Under the pieces are notes generated by a model. It saw only the letters and a program-made list of their open reading frames with translations, was not told the DNA's origin and did no database searches. A DNA stretch of 41,526 nt from Verrucomicrobiota bacterium. Lineage in GTDB: Bacteria; Verrucomicrobiota; Verrucomicrobiia; Limisphaerales; UBA1319. Shown one piece after another: positions 1 through 7,338 of this stretch. A program made the translations under genes and the position numbers. The stretch covers positions 1 to 41,526 of the forward strand of contig JAKLHY010000067.1 in the NCBI GenBank assembly GCA_022709905.1, written 5' to 3'. The first letter of the stretch is position 1, and each line of letters starts with the position of its first letter.

Positions 1-87
1 TCACCGGCAAATGTCCCGACAAATCTGCGTTAGCCCTGTTGTTCCTGCTTCAGGGCACTTTCATGCATAGCCGCTGAGTCAAACGAC

Positions 88-119
88 TTAACCGCGAATG
101 GACCTCAATAAGCGCGAAT
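88..119 (-). repeat. Short dispersed repeat (ATTCGCG-type), inverted copy
   Basis: Read on the minus strand this segment begins ATTCGCGCTTATT and ends CCATTCGCGGTTAA. The same pattern, ATTCGCG.. ATTGGCG.. ATTCGCGGTTA, occurs on the plus strand at 314-360, 3609-3642 and 25043-25073. It lies outside any convincing gene. The first 87 bases of the window show nothing recognisable. Its role is unknown; dispersed position and near-identity suggest a REP-like extragenic repeat. Confidence 0.55.
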
Positions 120-187
120 CATGGCAGGCCAAACCCGAAGGTTCCGAAGTGTTGGGAATATCGACAAAATGTCTGGGATCCTGCGTC

Positions 188-287
188 AACCGGCACGGCG
201 GGATAAATCCCGCGGTCCACCCTGCCGAGTCACTCTCGCTTCCGGGCCGGGAACAATCGGCGCGCGGAATTCATTCCGCAGAGCGAT
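188..287 (+). repeat. Palindromic dispersed repeat, copy 1
   Basis: A 100-bp unit matching 3483-3582 at about 88 of 100 positions by hand count. It carries two short palindromes, GCGGGATAAATCCCGC near the left and GCGGAATTCATTCCGC near the right, joined by a conserved spacer containing CTGCCGAGTCACTCTCGCT. It can fold into two hairpins. It sits just downstream of the 3' end of the CRTAC1 gene and is followed by an ATTCGCG-type repeat at 314-360, the same order as in copy 2. Confidence 0.75.
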
Positions 288-313
288 CCTGCCAACAGGA
301 AATCTCCGGTTTT

Positions 314-360
314 TTTCGCGTCCATTGGCGTTCATTCTTGGTGGGTGTTCATTCGCGGTT
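314..360 (+). repeat. ATTCGCG-type repeat overlapping the end of the CRTAC1 gene
   Basis: This segment reads TTTCGCGTCCATTGGCG then TTCATTC, a 10-base interruption, and TTCATTCGCGGTT. The minus-strand CRTAC1 gene ends inside it: its last three codons and stop (Asn-Arg-Glu-stop) are the complement of TCATTCGCGGTT. The repeat therefore seems to supply the stop codon of that gene. Confidence 0.6.
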
Positions 361-2037
361 CGAGGCGGATTTCTCCTCTTCACGAACCCGCAAGATCCGG
401 TCGGCGACCACGTTGGTCTGGACCTGAACCTCTCCGCTGGGCCATCGGACTTCGAGCCGATCCATCACGCGATGGGCCCCCAATCCAAAGTGCAACCGCA
501 AATCCTCCGCGCTCTGATATCCCCGGCCCGCTCGCACTTCATCCACTTGAGTTCTTCCACCCGCAGTGACCTTTGCCACCGCGCCGATCGCACTGCGGTT
601 GCTGCGGGTTCCCACCAGTTTTAACAGAATCCAGTGATTCGAACTTGCCGACTCATTCAACATGATGGTGGGTTTGGTTCTCGAATTCAGGACGACCACA
701 TCCGTTCGGCCGTCGTTATTCAGATCTCCAAACACGGCGCCCCGGCTGCTCTCGACCACGTTCATCCCCCCTCCGACTTCCTCGGTGATATCGACAAATC
801 GACCGGACCGCTGCTGAAGCAGAAGGTTCCGCTGTTTGTAGGTTGTGCTTTTATCGTATTGCTCGACCGTGTCCTGCAAATGACCGGCGGCGATAAATAA
901 CTCCCGAATCCCATCATTATCGAAATCCACAAAGCCGCATCCCCAGGTCACCAACGGACGCGATCCGATGCCCGCGCCGGTCTCGACGGTCATATCCTGA
1001 AACTGCAATTGGCCGTGCAGAGCACCCAGGTTGCGATACAAGGTGTTCACCTGGTCCTGGTAATCCGTCACGATAATGTCAAAGCGTCCATCCCCGTCGT
1101 AATCTCCCGCGTTGGCGCCCATGGTTCCCTGAGGATCGCCGTATCGGTCATAGGAGACTCCGGATTGCAGGCCAATCTCCTCAAAGGTCCCATCGCGCTT
1201 GTTGTGAAATAGAAAGTTCTCAAACACATCGTTCCCAATAAAGAGATCCGGCCAGCCGTCGTCGTCGAAATCCGAACAGACCACCCCCATGGCATAGCCT
1301 TTGTGCAGGCCCACGCCCGAGCTATCGCTGACGTCTCGAAAGGTGCCGTCGCCGTTGTTTTGAAAAAGATGACTGGGAACGGCGGGGTAGGATCGTGGAT
1401 TACAGTAGACCGGCACGTTCACGCGCGAGCAGGGTTTGAATACCGCCACATTGAATTCCAGATAGTTGCCCACGTAGAGATCCAGATGACCGTCCCGGTT
1501 GAAATCCGTGAAAATGCAACCCGCTCCCAGGCAACGGACCCCGAATGAGGATTTCTCCAATCCCGCTTGCCGGGTTACGTCCGAGAATGTCCCGTTGCCG
1601 TTGTTGCGAAGAAGACGATGCTGTCCATAATGCGTAATGAAGACGTCCTCATGCCCGTCGTTGTTATAATCCCCGACGGCACACCCCATGGCATAGCCGG
1701 GCAAATCCAGCCCGCTCCGCGCCGTCACATCCGTGAACGAACCATTCCCGTTGTTGCGATAGAGAGCATGGACCGGCGCTTTGGGCGTTGGCGGAGTCCC
1801 AGGCAACGGCGAACCGGATAGAAATAGGATATCCAGCCATCCGTCCCCATCAAAATCAATCAAGCCAAGCCCCGAGGCGACGGTTTCGACGATGTATTGC
1901 CTGCCTGAACTCCCGTCGCTGTGGATAAAGCGGATTCCGGCGCTGTCTGTCACATCCCGCAAACGAATGGAAGTCGCCCCAATGGCGGAGAGTCCCGAAG
2001 CCAAAACGATACTGAAAAAGGCAAAGGTGTGCTTCAT
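349..2037 (-). CDS. Exported CRTAC1-family protein (FG-GAP/VCBS repeats, ASPIC/UnbV domain), cassette copy A
   Basis: A 562-residue protein with an N-terminal signal peptide (Met-Lys, then a hydrophobic stretch ending near Ala-21). About seven FG-GAP/VCBS calcium-binding loops of the DxDxDGxxD type are visible, for example DFDGDGWLDILF, DYNNDGHEDVF, DFNRDGHLDLY, DFDDDGWPDLF and DYDGDGRFDII, which should form a beta-propeller. The last 90 residues match the ASPIC/UnbV domain (VDEVRAGRGYQSAEDLRLHFGLG). Such proteins are secreted or surface-located and probably bind ligands; no enzymatic activity can be assigned. The start overlaps the stop of the upstream TPR gene by four bases (ATGA), so translation is probably coupled. 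It is closely similar to the gene at 9991-11802. Its last codons lie in a dispersed repeat. Confidence 0.93.
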   Translation of the reverse strand: MKHTFAFFSIVLASGLSAIGATSIRLRDVTDSAGIRFIHSDGSSGRQYIVETVASGLGLIDFDGDGWLDILFLSGSPLPGTPPTPKAPVHALYRNNGNGSFTDVTARSGLDLPGYAMGCAVGDYNNDGHEDVFITHYGQHRLLRNNGNGTFSDVTRQAGLEKSSFGVRCLGAGCIFTDFNRDGHLDLYVGNYLEFNVAVFKPCSRVNVPVYCNPRSYPAVPSHLFQNNGDGTFRDVSDSSGVGLHKGYAMGVVCSDFDDDGWPDLFIGNDVFENFLFHNKRDGTFEEIGLQSGVSYDRYGDPQGTMGANAGDYDGDGRFDIIVTDYQDQVNTLYRNLGALHGQLQFQDMTVETGAGIGSRPLVTWGCGFVDFDNDGIRELFIAAGHLQDTVEQYDKSTTYKQRNLLLQQRSGRFVDITEEVGGGMNVVESSRGAVFGDLNNDGRTDVVVLNSRTKPTIMLNESASSNHWILLKLVGTRSNRSAIGAVAKVTAGGRTQVDEVRAGRGYQSAEDLRLHFGLGAHRVMDRLEVRWPSGEVQVQTNVVADRILRVREEEKSASNRE

Positions 2038-3317
2038 TTCAACGATTCCAGGCGACGCTGTCGTTCCTGATACACCGGATTCTGTGGATCTTTCCTGACG
2101 GCTTCCGCGGTAGCTTCCCGGGCTTCCTGGATCCGGCCATTGGCGTAGAGCGCCCAGGCCAGCAAGTCATAATTGGCGGCTGTGGGCTGAATCGCAACCA
2201 ACCTGCGGCACCATTCCAGGGCCTCGGCCGGATTGAGCCGGGCGCCCAAGTGAAACCGAACCAGGTTATTTAGCGCCTCCACTTGGTTCGGATCGAGTTC
2301 GACAGCGCGTTTGAGCTCAGTTATCGCGGCAGGATAATCCTTGAGCCGAAGAAGCACCGTGCCCAGGTTAGCCCGGTATGCAGCCTGTGCAGGCCATCGC
2401 CGAACCAACTCCTGGCACACATCCCGGGCAGATTCCCACCTGCCCTTCTTCATGTAGATCGAAGCCAGGGCTTCATAAGGATTGGCCTCTTGGGAGGACA
2501 CTTTTATCGCCCGCAAAAGGTTGGTTTCAGCCAAATCCTCGCGGTGTTGCTGGACAAAAAACGCCGCTGCTTCTTCGTGAAAATTCGAAGCCAATATCTG
2601 CAGGGCCTTCTGGCTGTTGTAGGCCGAGTTCTGTGCGTCCAGAACCGCCTTCTCCCTCTCTTTGAGTTTCTGGAACTTCTCCAAAGCCGCTCGGGCGGCG
2701 GGTTGATCGCCCAACCGACTCTTGGCCTGTGACAGGGCATAAAAAGCGCTCGCCAGTTCCGGATCCAGCTGGCAGGCTTGGGTCAGATAGTCAGCGGACT
2801 CCTGGAACCGGCCTTGATCCAGCAACAAACGCCCCAACAGAAGATAAAGAACCGAGTCGGTCGAATCCTGCTGAATTCCTTTGAGAAAAAGGTTCTGTGC
2901 TCCTGGGCGATCCCCCAGGCGATCCAGCACCATCCCCAAGCGGCGATAGCCCCCCGCAAGTTTCGGATCCAACTCAAGGGCCAGCCGCAAACATTTCGAG
3001 GCTTCCTCCAAGCGATCCTGTCGAATATGGAGATCGGCCAAAAAAGACGGAATATCCGCCCGCTTCGGGTCGCGTTCGAATGCCAAACGCGCCAATCGTT
3101 CGGCTTCATCATGCCGGCCCAATTCACTCTGAAGCCGCGCTTCCATCAGGAGGGTCTCGGCCATCGGGCCGGTCTGGTCTCGAAATTCTTTGGCCACCGC
3201 CAGCAGGTAGTCCCGGGCAGCTTTGGCTTCAAACTCCGGCACAACAACCGTTTCCGAGAAAACGGCACCCGCCATTCCAAGCAAAACCAAGCCGGTCTTC
3301 AGAGTTCTTCTCCACAT
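2034..3317 (-). CDS. Exported TPR protein, cassette copy A
   Basis: 427 residues with a signal peptide (MWRRTLKTGLVLLGMAG, cleavage probably after the Phe-Ser region). From about residue 50 to the end the protein is helical tetratricopeptide repeats with typical motifs such as DPKRADIPSFLADLHI, DPKLAGGYRRLGMVLDRLGD and DPNQVEALNNLVRFHLGARL. The start is preceded by AAAGGA seven bases upstream. It overlaps the following CRTAC1 start by four bases, so the two products probably act together in the envelope or outside the cell, with the TPR scaffold partnering the propeller. This partnership is inferred from coupling and from the identical arrangement at 9991-13085, where the TPR protein also comes to 427 residues. 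No ligand or catalytic residue is evident. Confidence 0.92.
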   Translation of the reverse strand: MWRRTLKTGLVLLGMAGAVFSETVVVPEFEAKAARDYLLAVAKEFRDQTGPMAETLLMEARLQSELGRHDEAERLARLAFERDPKRADIPSFLADLHIRQDRLEEASKCLRLALELDPKLAGGYRRLGMVLDRLGDRPGAQNLFLKGIQQDSTDSVLYLLLGRLLLDQGRFQESADYLTQACQLDPELASAFYALSQAKSRLGDQPAARAALEKFQKLKEREKAVLDAQNSAYNSQKALQILASNFHEEAAAFFVQQHREDLAETNLLRAIKVSSQEANPYEALASIYMKKGRWESARDVCQELVRRWPAQAAYRANLGTVLLRLKDYPAAITELKRAVELDPNQVEALNNLVRFHLGARLNPAEALEWCRRLVAIQPTAANYDLLAWALYANGRIQEAREATAEAVRKDPQNPVYQERQRRLESLK

Positions 3318-3482
3318 CCGTTTTCCTTTGCGTCACCACGGAAGGATCCGCGGCTAACAAGCCTCTGCAAGCCGGGTCCTGTGATCCGGCATCGTGAACT
3401 TATCACGCGCTCCATTTTGGGTGTGATATCCCCGAATTGTCCAGGGAGATCTCTTGGCAGGCAAACAGGAAGTGCCTGAAGG

Positions 3483-3582
3483 AACCGGCGCTGCGGGATA
3501 AATCCCGCGCTCAAGACTGCCGAGTCACTCTCGCTCCGGAGCCGGCAACGATCGGCGCGCGGAATTCACTCCGCAGAGCGAT
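3483..3582 (+). repeat. Palindromic dispersed repeat, copy 2
   Basis: A 100-bp unit nearly identical to 188-287, with the same two palindromes (GCGGGATAAATCCCGC, and GCGGAATTCACTCCGC with one mismatch in an arm) and the conserved spacer. It lies in the 472-bp gap between the TPR gene (start 3317) and the Ig/PA14 gene (end 3790). No coding signal was found in the rest of this gap. Confidence 0.75.
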
Positions 3583-3608
3583 GTGAGCCAACAAGATCCC
3601 TCTTCCTT

Positions 3609-3642
3609 TATTCGCGTCGATTGGCGTTTATTCGCGGTTAGA
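3609..3642 (+). repeat. ATTCGCG-type repeat, cleanest copy
   Basis: Reads TATTCGCGTCGATTGGCG then TTTATTCGCGGTTAGA. It follows palindromic copy 2 after 26 bases, as at 314-360 after copy 1. The two adjacent repeats therefore form one composite unit of about 160 bp. Confidence 0.6.
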
Positions 3643-3736
3643 CCAATTGCCATTCGGAAATTTATTATGGCAACCGGTCTAGATTCTTTTGCGGGCACCT
3701 TGCGAGCGGATTTGGGATCATCTGTCTTTTCGGATC

Positions 3737-3769
3737 AAAAAAAAGGACCGGATTTTCACCCGGTCCTTT
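3737..3769 (-). terminator. Rho-independent terminator of the Ig/PA14 gene (copy A)
   Basis: Read on the minus strand, a perfect 10-bp stem (AAAGGACCGG with CCGGTCCTTT) with an 8-base loop is followed by an unbroken run of T (complement of the A run at 3737-3744). It begins about 20 bases after the stop of the gene ending at 3790. Confidence 0.9.
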
Positions 3770-3789
3770 CGCATAGGAGATGAATCAGC

Positions 3790-6700
3790 CTATTGCTGAA
3801 CTTGGTAGAACATCGCGCCAGGAGTCGGCGTCACCTTATACGGGCTGGTGGCGCCGGCAACCGGTGTGTAAGGTCCGGTCACGGTGGGCGACGAGACCAG
3901 GGTCCCGGCGGCCCAGGTGATGACGACCTGGCCGGCTTCCACGCCGACTTTCAGCTGAGGATCCACAACCGCCTGATAAGGCGCGACCGAGAAGGACTGG
4001 AACAGACCTTCGGCGAGCACATCGTTGCCGCTGTTGTCGTGCGAAGTCACCGCCATGCCAATCAGGAGTTTGGCGGGCAGCAGATCGCCGGCCGTCGTGT
4101 GGGTGTTGCCCAGGGTCCAATTCACACCGTCGGTGCTGGTGTAGAGCTTGACTTCATTGTTGGTGACATCTTCGCGCACCAGACGCACCCAGGCATTCGG
4201 ATAGGGAACCGGTGTCAGCACGCGGAAATTACCGCTGGCGCCGTCCGTCGCATCACGCCACTGGGCTTCGATGGCATTCTCACCCGCGGGTGCCGGGCGT
4301 GTGGTGCAGACTGAATTGTGCCGGCTGCCCGCCGCAGTGGACTCGCGAACCATGAGTTCGGCCTTCGCCCAAGTACTAAGACCGCTCGGATTCATTGCCT
4401 CGACTCGAACCCGCGCGTCAAACGCTCCGGTGAATTCCTTGTACACGAAATGGAATCCATCGGCGGCATCCCAGATGTCATGACCGCCGCCCGCAACGAA
4501 GAACGCGCCTTTGCCCATGGCGAATCCATAGCCTTCCTGCAAGGGATCAACACCCGGATCACCGATATCAGACGAGATCATATCCACCAACTCGCCAGTA
4601 ACGGTGGCATCGGCCATGACGTTTCCAGCCAGGTCTTTCACGCTCTTCACGGTGACGGTGGGCGCGGCGCTGATGGCCGTGGAGAGGTTCAACTCAACAT
4701 ACTTGCCATAGTGGAGCACCGCCGAACTGACGGTCGCGCCGCTGACAGTGTAATTGCCTGTTGTTTCGGCGCTGGCCTCGTCCATCAACTCGTTGAAAGC
4801 CACGCCAACCCGTTGGGTGCCCTTGAGCACACCAGCGGAAACCACAGTCGGCAGTGTCACATCCGTGTTAATGGATATGACGGCAGCCTCACTGGTCACC
4901 ACGACGGTCGGGACCTTGCAGACGACTCGGAATTGGGCCCCATCGTCGGCAAGCGCCATTACCGGGGTCGTGTAGGTTCTCGAGGTGGCTCCGGAGATGT
5001 CCGCAAAGGTCGAACTGCCCTTGGCAGCCCTCTGCCATTGATACGTCACGTTGGTGCCATAGACCGATGTACCTGCGGCGCTGACACTCAGGATGGTGGT
5101 GGTATTCTGGGCAATCGTCACGGACTTGGGTTGTTCATTGATCGTGATACCGGCGCCATTCGGATCGAGGTAGGTGCCGATCACGCTGCCTTTCAGGAAC
5201 ATGCCCGCAGCATCCTGGGTCGGATCGGTTTCGCCGGACTTGACGAAGGTCGCGTCGGAACCGTCGCCGCCAGTGCCTTCATCGTGCAGGATCTCGATGT
5301 AATACCTCTGACCCGCGCGGAGAGTGATTTGGTTCGGGGTTGGCCATTCGCTGCTGAAGAACGTATCGGAACGTTTGTCTTCCACAGTACTGCCACCCCC
5401 AATCGTCTGCCATTGATACTGGTTGCTCCAGCCGCTCTCCTGGGCAATCAACTTCTTGTTGGCTGGCTTGTCGTCGGTGCTCAGATACAGATTGGCGGCG
5501 TCATCAGCGGCAAGGAAGAATACGTAGTCGCCGTTGCTCGGAGGAACAAAATAACCACTGACTCGGGAGGAGTAGTTGTCGGTCGCACCCCAAGGCCCAC
5601 CAAATTGGGCCACCGACGCAATGAGGTCCGGGGGACGAATCGTTCCTTCGTTAAGGGCAGTGATAAAGTCGGCAAGGGCGCCCGGATCGCCGTTGGCGTT
5701 ATCCCAGCGTTCGTAGGTCGCCATGCCAGTGTCGAACTTCAACGATATGAAAGGCGCCTTGGTATCGGTCGCAATCGTATTCGCCGGATTGGCCGTGTCT
5801 TTCACTCCGTTGATCGTCAACTCATACGAAACGCCCTCGCCCATCTTGCTCGTGGTCAATGCAACGGTCGTCGGGGTAATCCGCGCCACAGAACTGACCG
5901 TGATCCCCTGGTCAATCTTGTAGTTGCCAGCGGTCAACGCCGTGTCCGTCACCGGCTCGGAGAATTCCACTCTGACGCTGGTGAAGGAAACCTCAGGCGT
6001 GATCTTCTTGACGGTTGGGGCCTGCGTGTCCACTGTCACGGCCACAACACACGGGCTGCTGATCACTTCTACGCCGCCACCGAAGACTCGCACCGTGTAC
6101 TCGCCCGCATCACTGATTTGCGCCAGATCCACCTTGTAGGTCGGACCCACCGCCCGCGCGATCGGCGTCCCGTTCTTCCGCCACTGGTAATGCACGGGAT
6201 CCCCAGTCGCCACGACCTTCAATTCCAGGGCATTGTTCTGCGGTATTGACAGGTTCGCGGGAGGCTGGGTCGTGATCGCCACCGGCGTCGGCGTATACGG
6301 CCCAAAATTGCTGAATTCCACCGTCGATACATCCCCGTCGTTGTGCGCCGTCACCGCCAATCCCAGCATGATCTCGCTCGGCCAGGCGCTGTTGAAGAAG
6401 GCCACGTCCGGATTGTCCGTCCCCGGGGGCCAACTGCCCGATGTGTCCCATCCCTGCGGATCATACGGATTATACATCGACCACGCTTTCCCGTCGTTGC
6501 TCGTATACATGTAGAGCACGTTCCCCACCCGCTCCAATCGCAACCAGTTGCCCGTCGCATTGGGCGGATACGCCGGATTGGGCGTTGTCCACGAGCAGTT
6601 TTGATCCCGCTGCGCCCGCCATTGCGGCCCACGGTAATTCACGCCGGCCGGAGCCCCATTGGCCGTGTCCGACGACGGACGTGTCGCCATGTTCGCCAAA

Positions 6701-7062
6701 AACATATCCCCCCCCTGCGGAAATCCTGAACCATCATCCACCCGGGCCATCAATTCGGCCTTCGACCATCCCCCGTCCCCCGAGTTGCCCACGTGGCTCT
6801 TCACATTCACCACATAGTCAAAATCCCCGGTGACCTTGAAGTAGGCGTAATAAAAATTATCGGCTGTGCCCCAAATATCGCCCCCTCCCCCCACCACGGT
6901 GTATACGGTCCCTCCCGTGGCGTCGGTGGAAGTTGTAAATGACCCTGGCATCGAGGGATAACCGACATCCGTGCCGGTCAGCGTTGGAACCGCTGCCTGC
7001 GCGGAGTATGCGGCCATTCCCGCGATTGCCATCATGAATGTCGTTCGGATTGGTCTATGCAT
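3790..7062 (-). CDS. Large secreted Ig/PA14/lectin-like multidomain protein, copy A
   Basis: 1090 residues with a signal peptide ending in AYSAQAA. Domains by eye: a concanavalin-A-like/DUF1349-type sandwich (about 30-255, with GWSKAELMARVDDGSG), an Ig-like domain (about 263-343, IPQNNALELKVVATGDPVHYQWRKNG split by strands), an SbsA-type Ig-like domain (345-435), a PA14-like carbohydrate-binding domain (440-630, with YFVPPSNGDYVFFLAADDAA), a second Ig (635-735), a second SbsA-like domain (735-825), a second DUF1349-type sandwich (830-1020, STWAKAELMVRES) and a short C-terminal module ending GATSPYKVTPTPGAMFYQVQQ in its last 21 residues. It is probably a cell-surface or secreted polysaccharide-binding adhesin. 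The start has AGG five bases upstream. No catalytic motif was found. It pairs with the gene at 13372-16668, which differs in its N-terminal domain. Confidence 0.9.
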   Translation of the reverse strand: MHRPIRTTFMMAIAGMAAYSAQAAVPTLTGTDVGYPSMPGSFTTSTDATGGTVYTVVGGGGDIWGTADNFYYAYFKVTGDFDYVVNVKSHVGNSGDGGWSKAELMARVDDGSGFPQGGDMFLANMATRPSSDTANGAPAGVNYRGPQWRAQRDQNCSWTTPNPAYPPNATGNWLRLERVGNVLYMYTSNDGKAWSMYNPYDPQGWDTSGSWPPGTDNPDVAFFNSAWPSEIMLGLAVTAHNDGDVSTVEFSNFGPYTPTPVAITTQPPANLSIPQNNALELKVVATGDPVHYQWRKNGTPIARAVGPTYKVDLAQISDAGEYTVRVFGGGVEVISSPCVVAVTVDTQAPTVKKITPEVSFTSVRVEFSEPVTDTALTAGNYKIDQGITVSSVARITPTTVALTTSKMGEGVSYELTINGVKDTANPANTIATDTKAPFISLKFDTGMATYERWDNANGDPGALADFITALNEGTIRPPDLIASVAQFGGPWGATDNYSSRVSGYFVPPSNGDYVFFLAADDAANLYLSTDDKPANKKLIAQESGWSNQYQWQTIGGGSTVEDKRSDTFFSSEWPTPNQITLRAGQRYYIEILHDEGTGGDGSDATFVKSGETDPTQDAAGMFLKGSVIGTYLDPNGAGITINEQPKSVTIAQNTTTILSVSAAGTSVYGTNVTYQWQRAAKGSSTFADISGATSRTYTTPVMALADDGAQFRVVCKVPTVVVTSEAAVISINTDVTLPTVVSAGVLKGTQRVGVAFNELMDEASAETTGNYTVSGATVSSAVLHYGKYVELNLSTAISAAPTVTVKSVKDLAGNVMADATVTGELVDMISSDIGDPGVDPLQEGYGFAMGKGAFFVAGGGHDIWDAADGFHFVYKEFTGAFDARVRVEAMNPSGLSTWAKAELMVRESTAAGSRHNSVCTTRPAPAGENAIEAQWRDATDGASGNFRVLTPVPYPNAWVRLVREDVTNNEVKLYTSTDGVNWTLGNTHTTAGDLLPAKLLIGMAVTSHDNSGNDVLAEGLFQSFSVAPYQAVVDPQLKVGVEAGQVVITWAAGTLVSSPTVTGPYTPVAGATSPYKVTPTPGAMFYQVQQ

Positions 7063-7338
7063 TTTACCTAGCCTTGTTTGGAATTCCTGACCGACCCGTG
7101 GTTCCGCCCATCCTTACCCGATGATAAGATGGGTACAGCACCCGCCTTTGCGGGCAAAAGGCCGGTTCATGGAATTCATTCTGGGAACGTAGTGTTATTG
7201 GATCAGACTAAGATGAGACTTGCAACCGAAAACCTTGGGGCGAATTATCTTGACGCCGACCATGGGTTTCTCTGGCATAGAGAAAACCCACTGGTGGAAT
7301 CATCAGATTCTTAGTCGGTCAAGAAGCCATCAAACCGG
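7063..7338. promoter_or_regulatory. Divergent intergenic region with hairpin
   Basis: These 276 bases separate the minus-strand Ig/PA14 gene from the plus-strand PD40-TPR gene, so promoters for both should lie here; no confident -35/-10 pair was seen. A near-perfect hairpin at 7263-7290 pairs TGGGTTTCTCT with AGAGAAAACCCA (one bulged base). It lies about 50 bases before the PD40-TPR start and could act as an RNA leader hairpin. A second small palindrome, CCCGCCTTTGCGGG, lies at 7141-7154. Confidence 0.4.

Noticed and set aside
4318..6249. Long plus-strand open frame (643 codons) opposite the Ig/PA14 gene
   Set aside because: It lies completely antisense to a well-supported multidomain gene, has low-complexity Arg/His/Gly-rich composition and no recognisable domain.
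7162..7185. GGAATTCATTCTGG considered as another copy of the palindromic repeat
   Set aside because: Only the central GGAATTCATTC matches; the flanks that define the repeat are missing.
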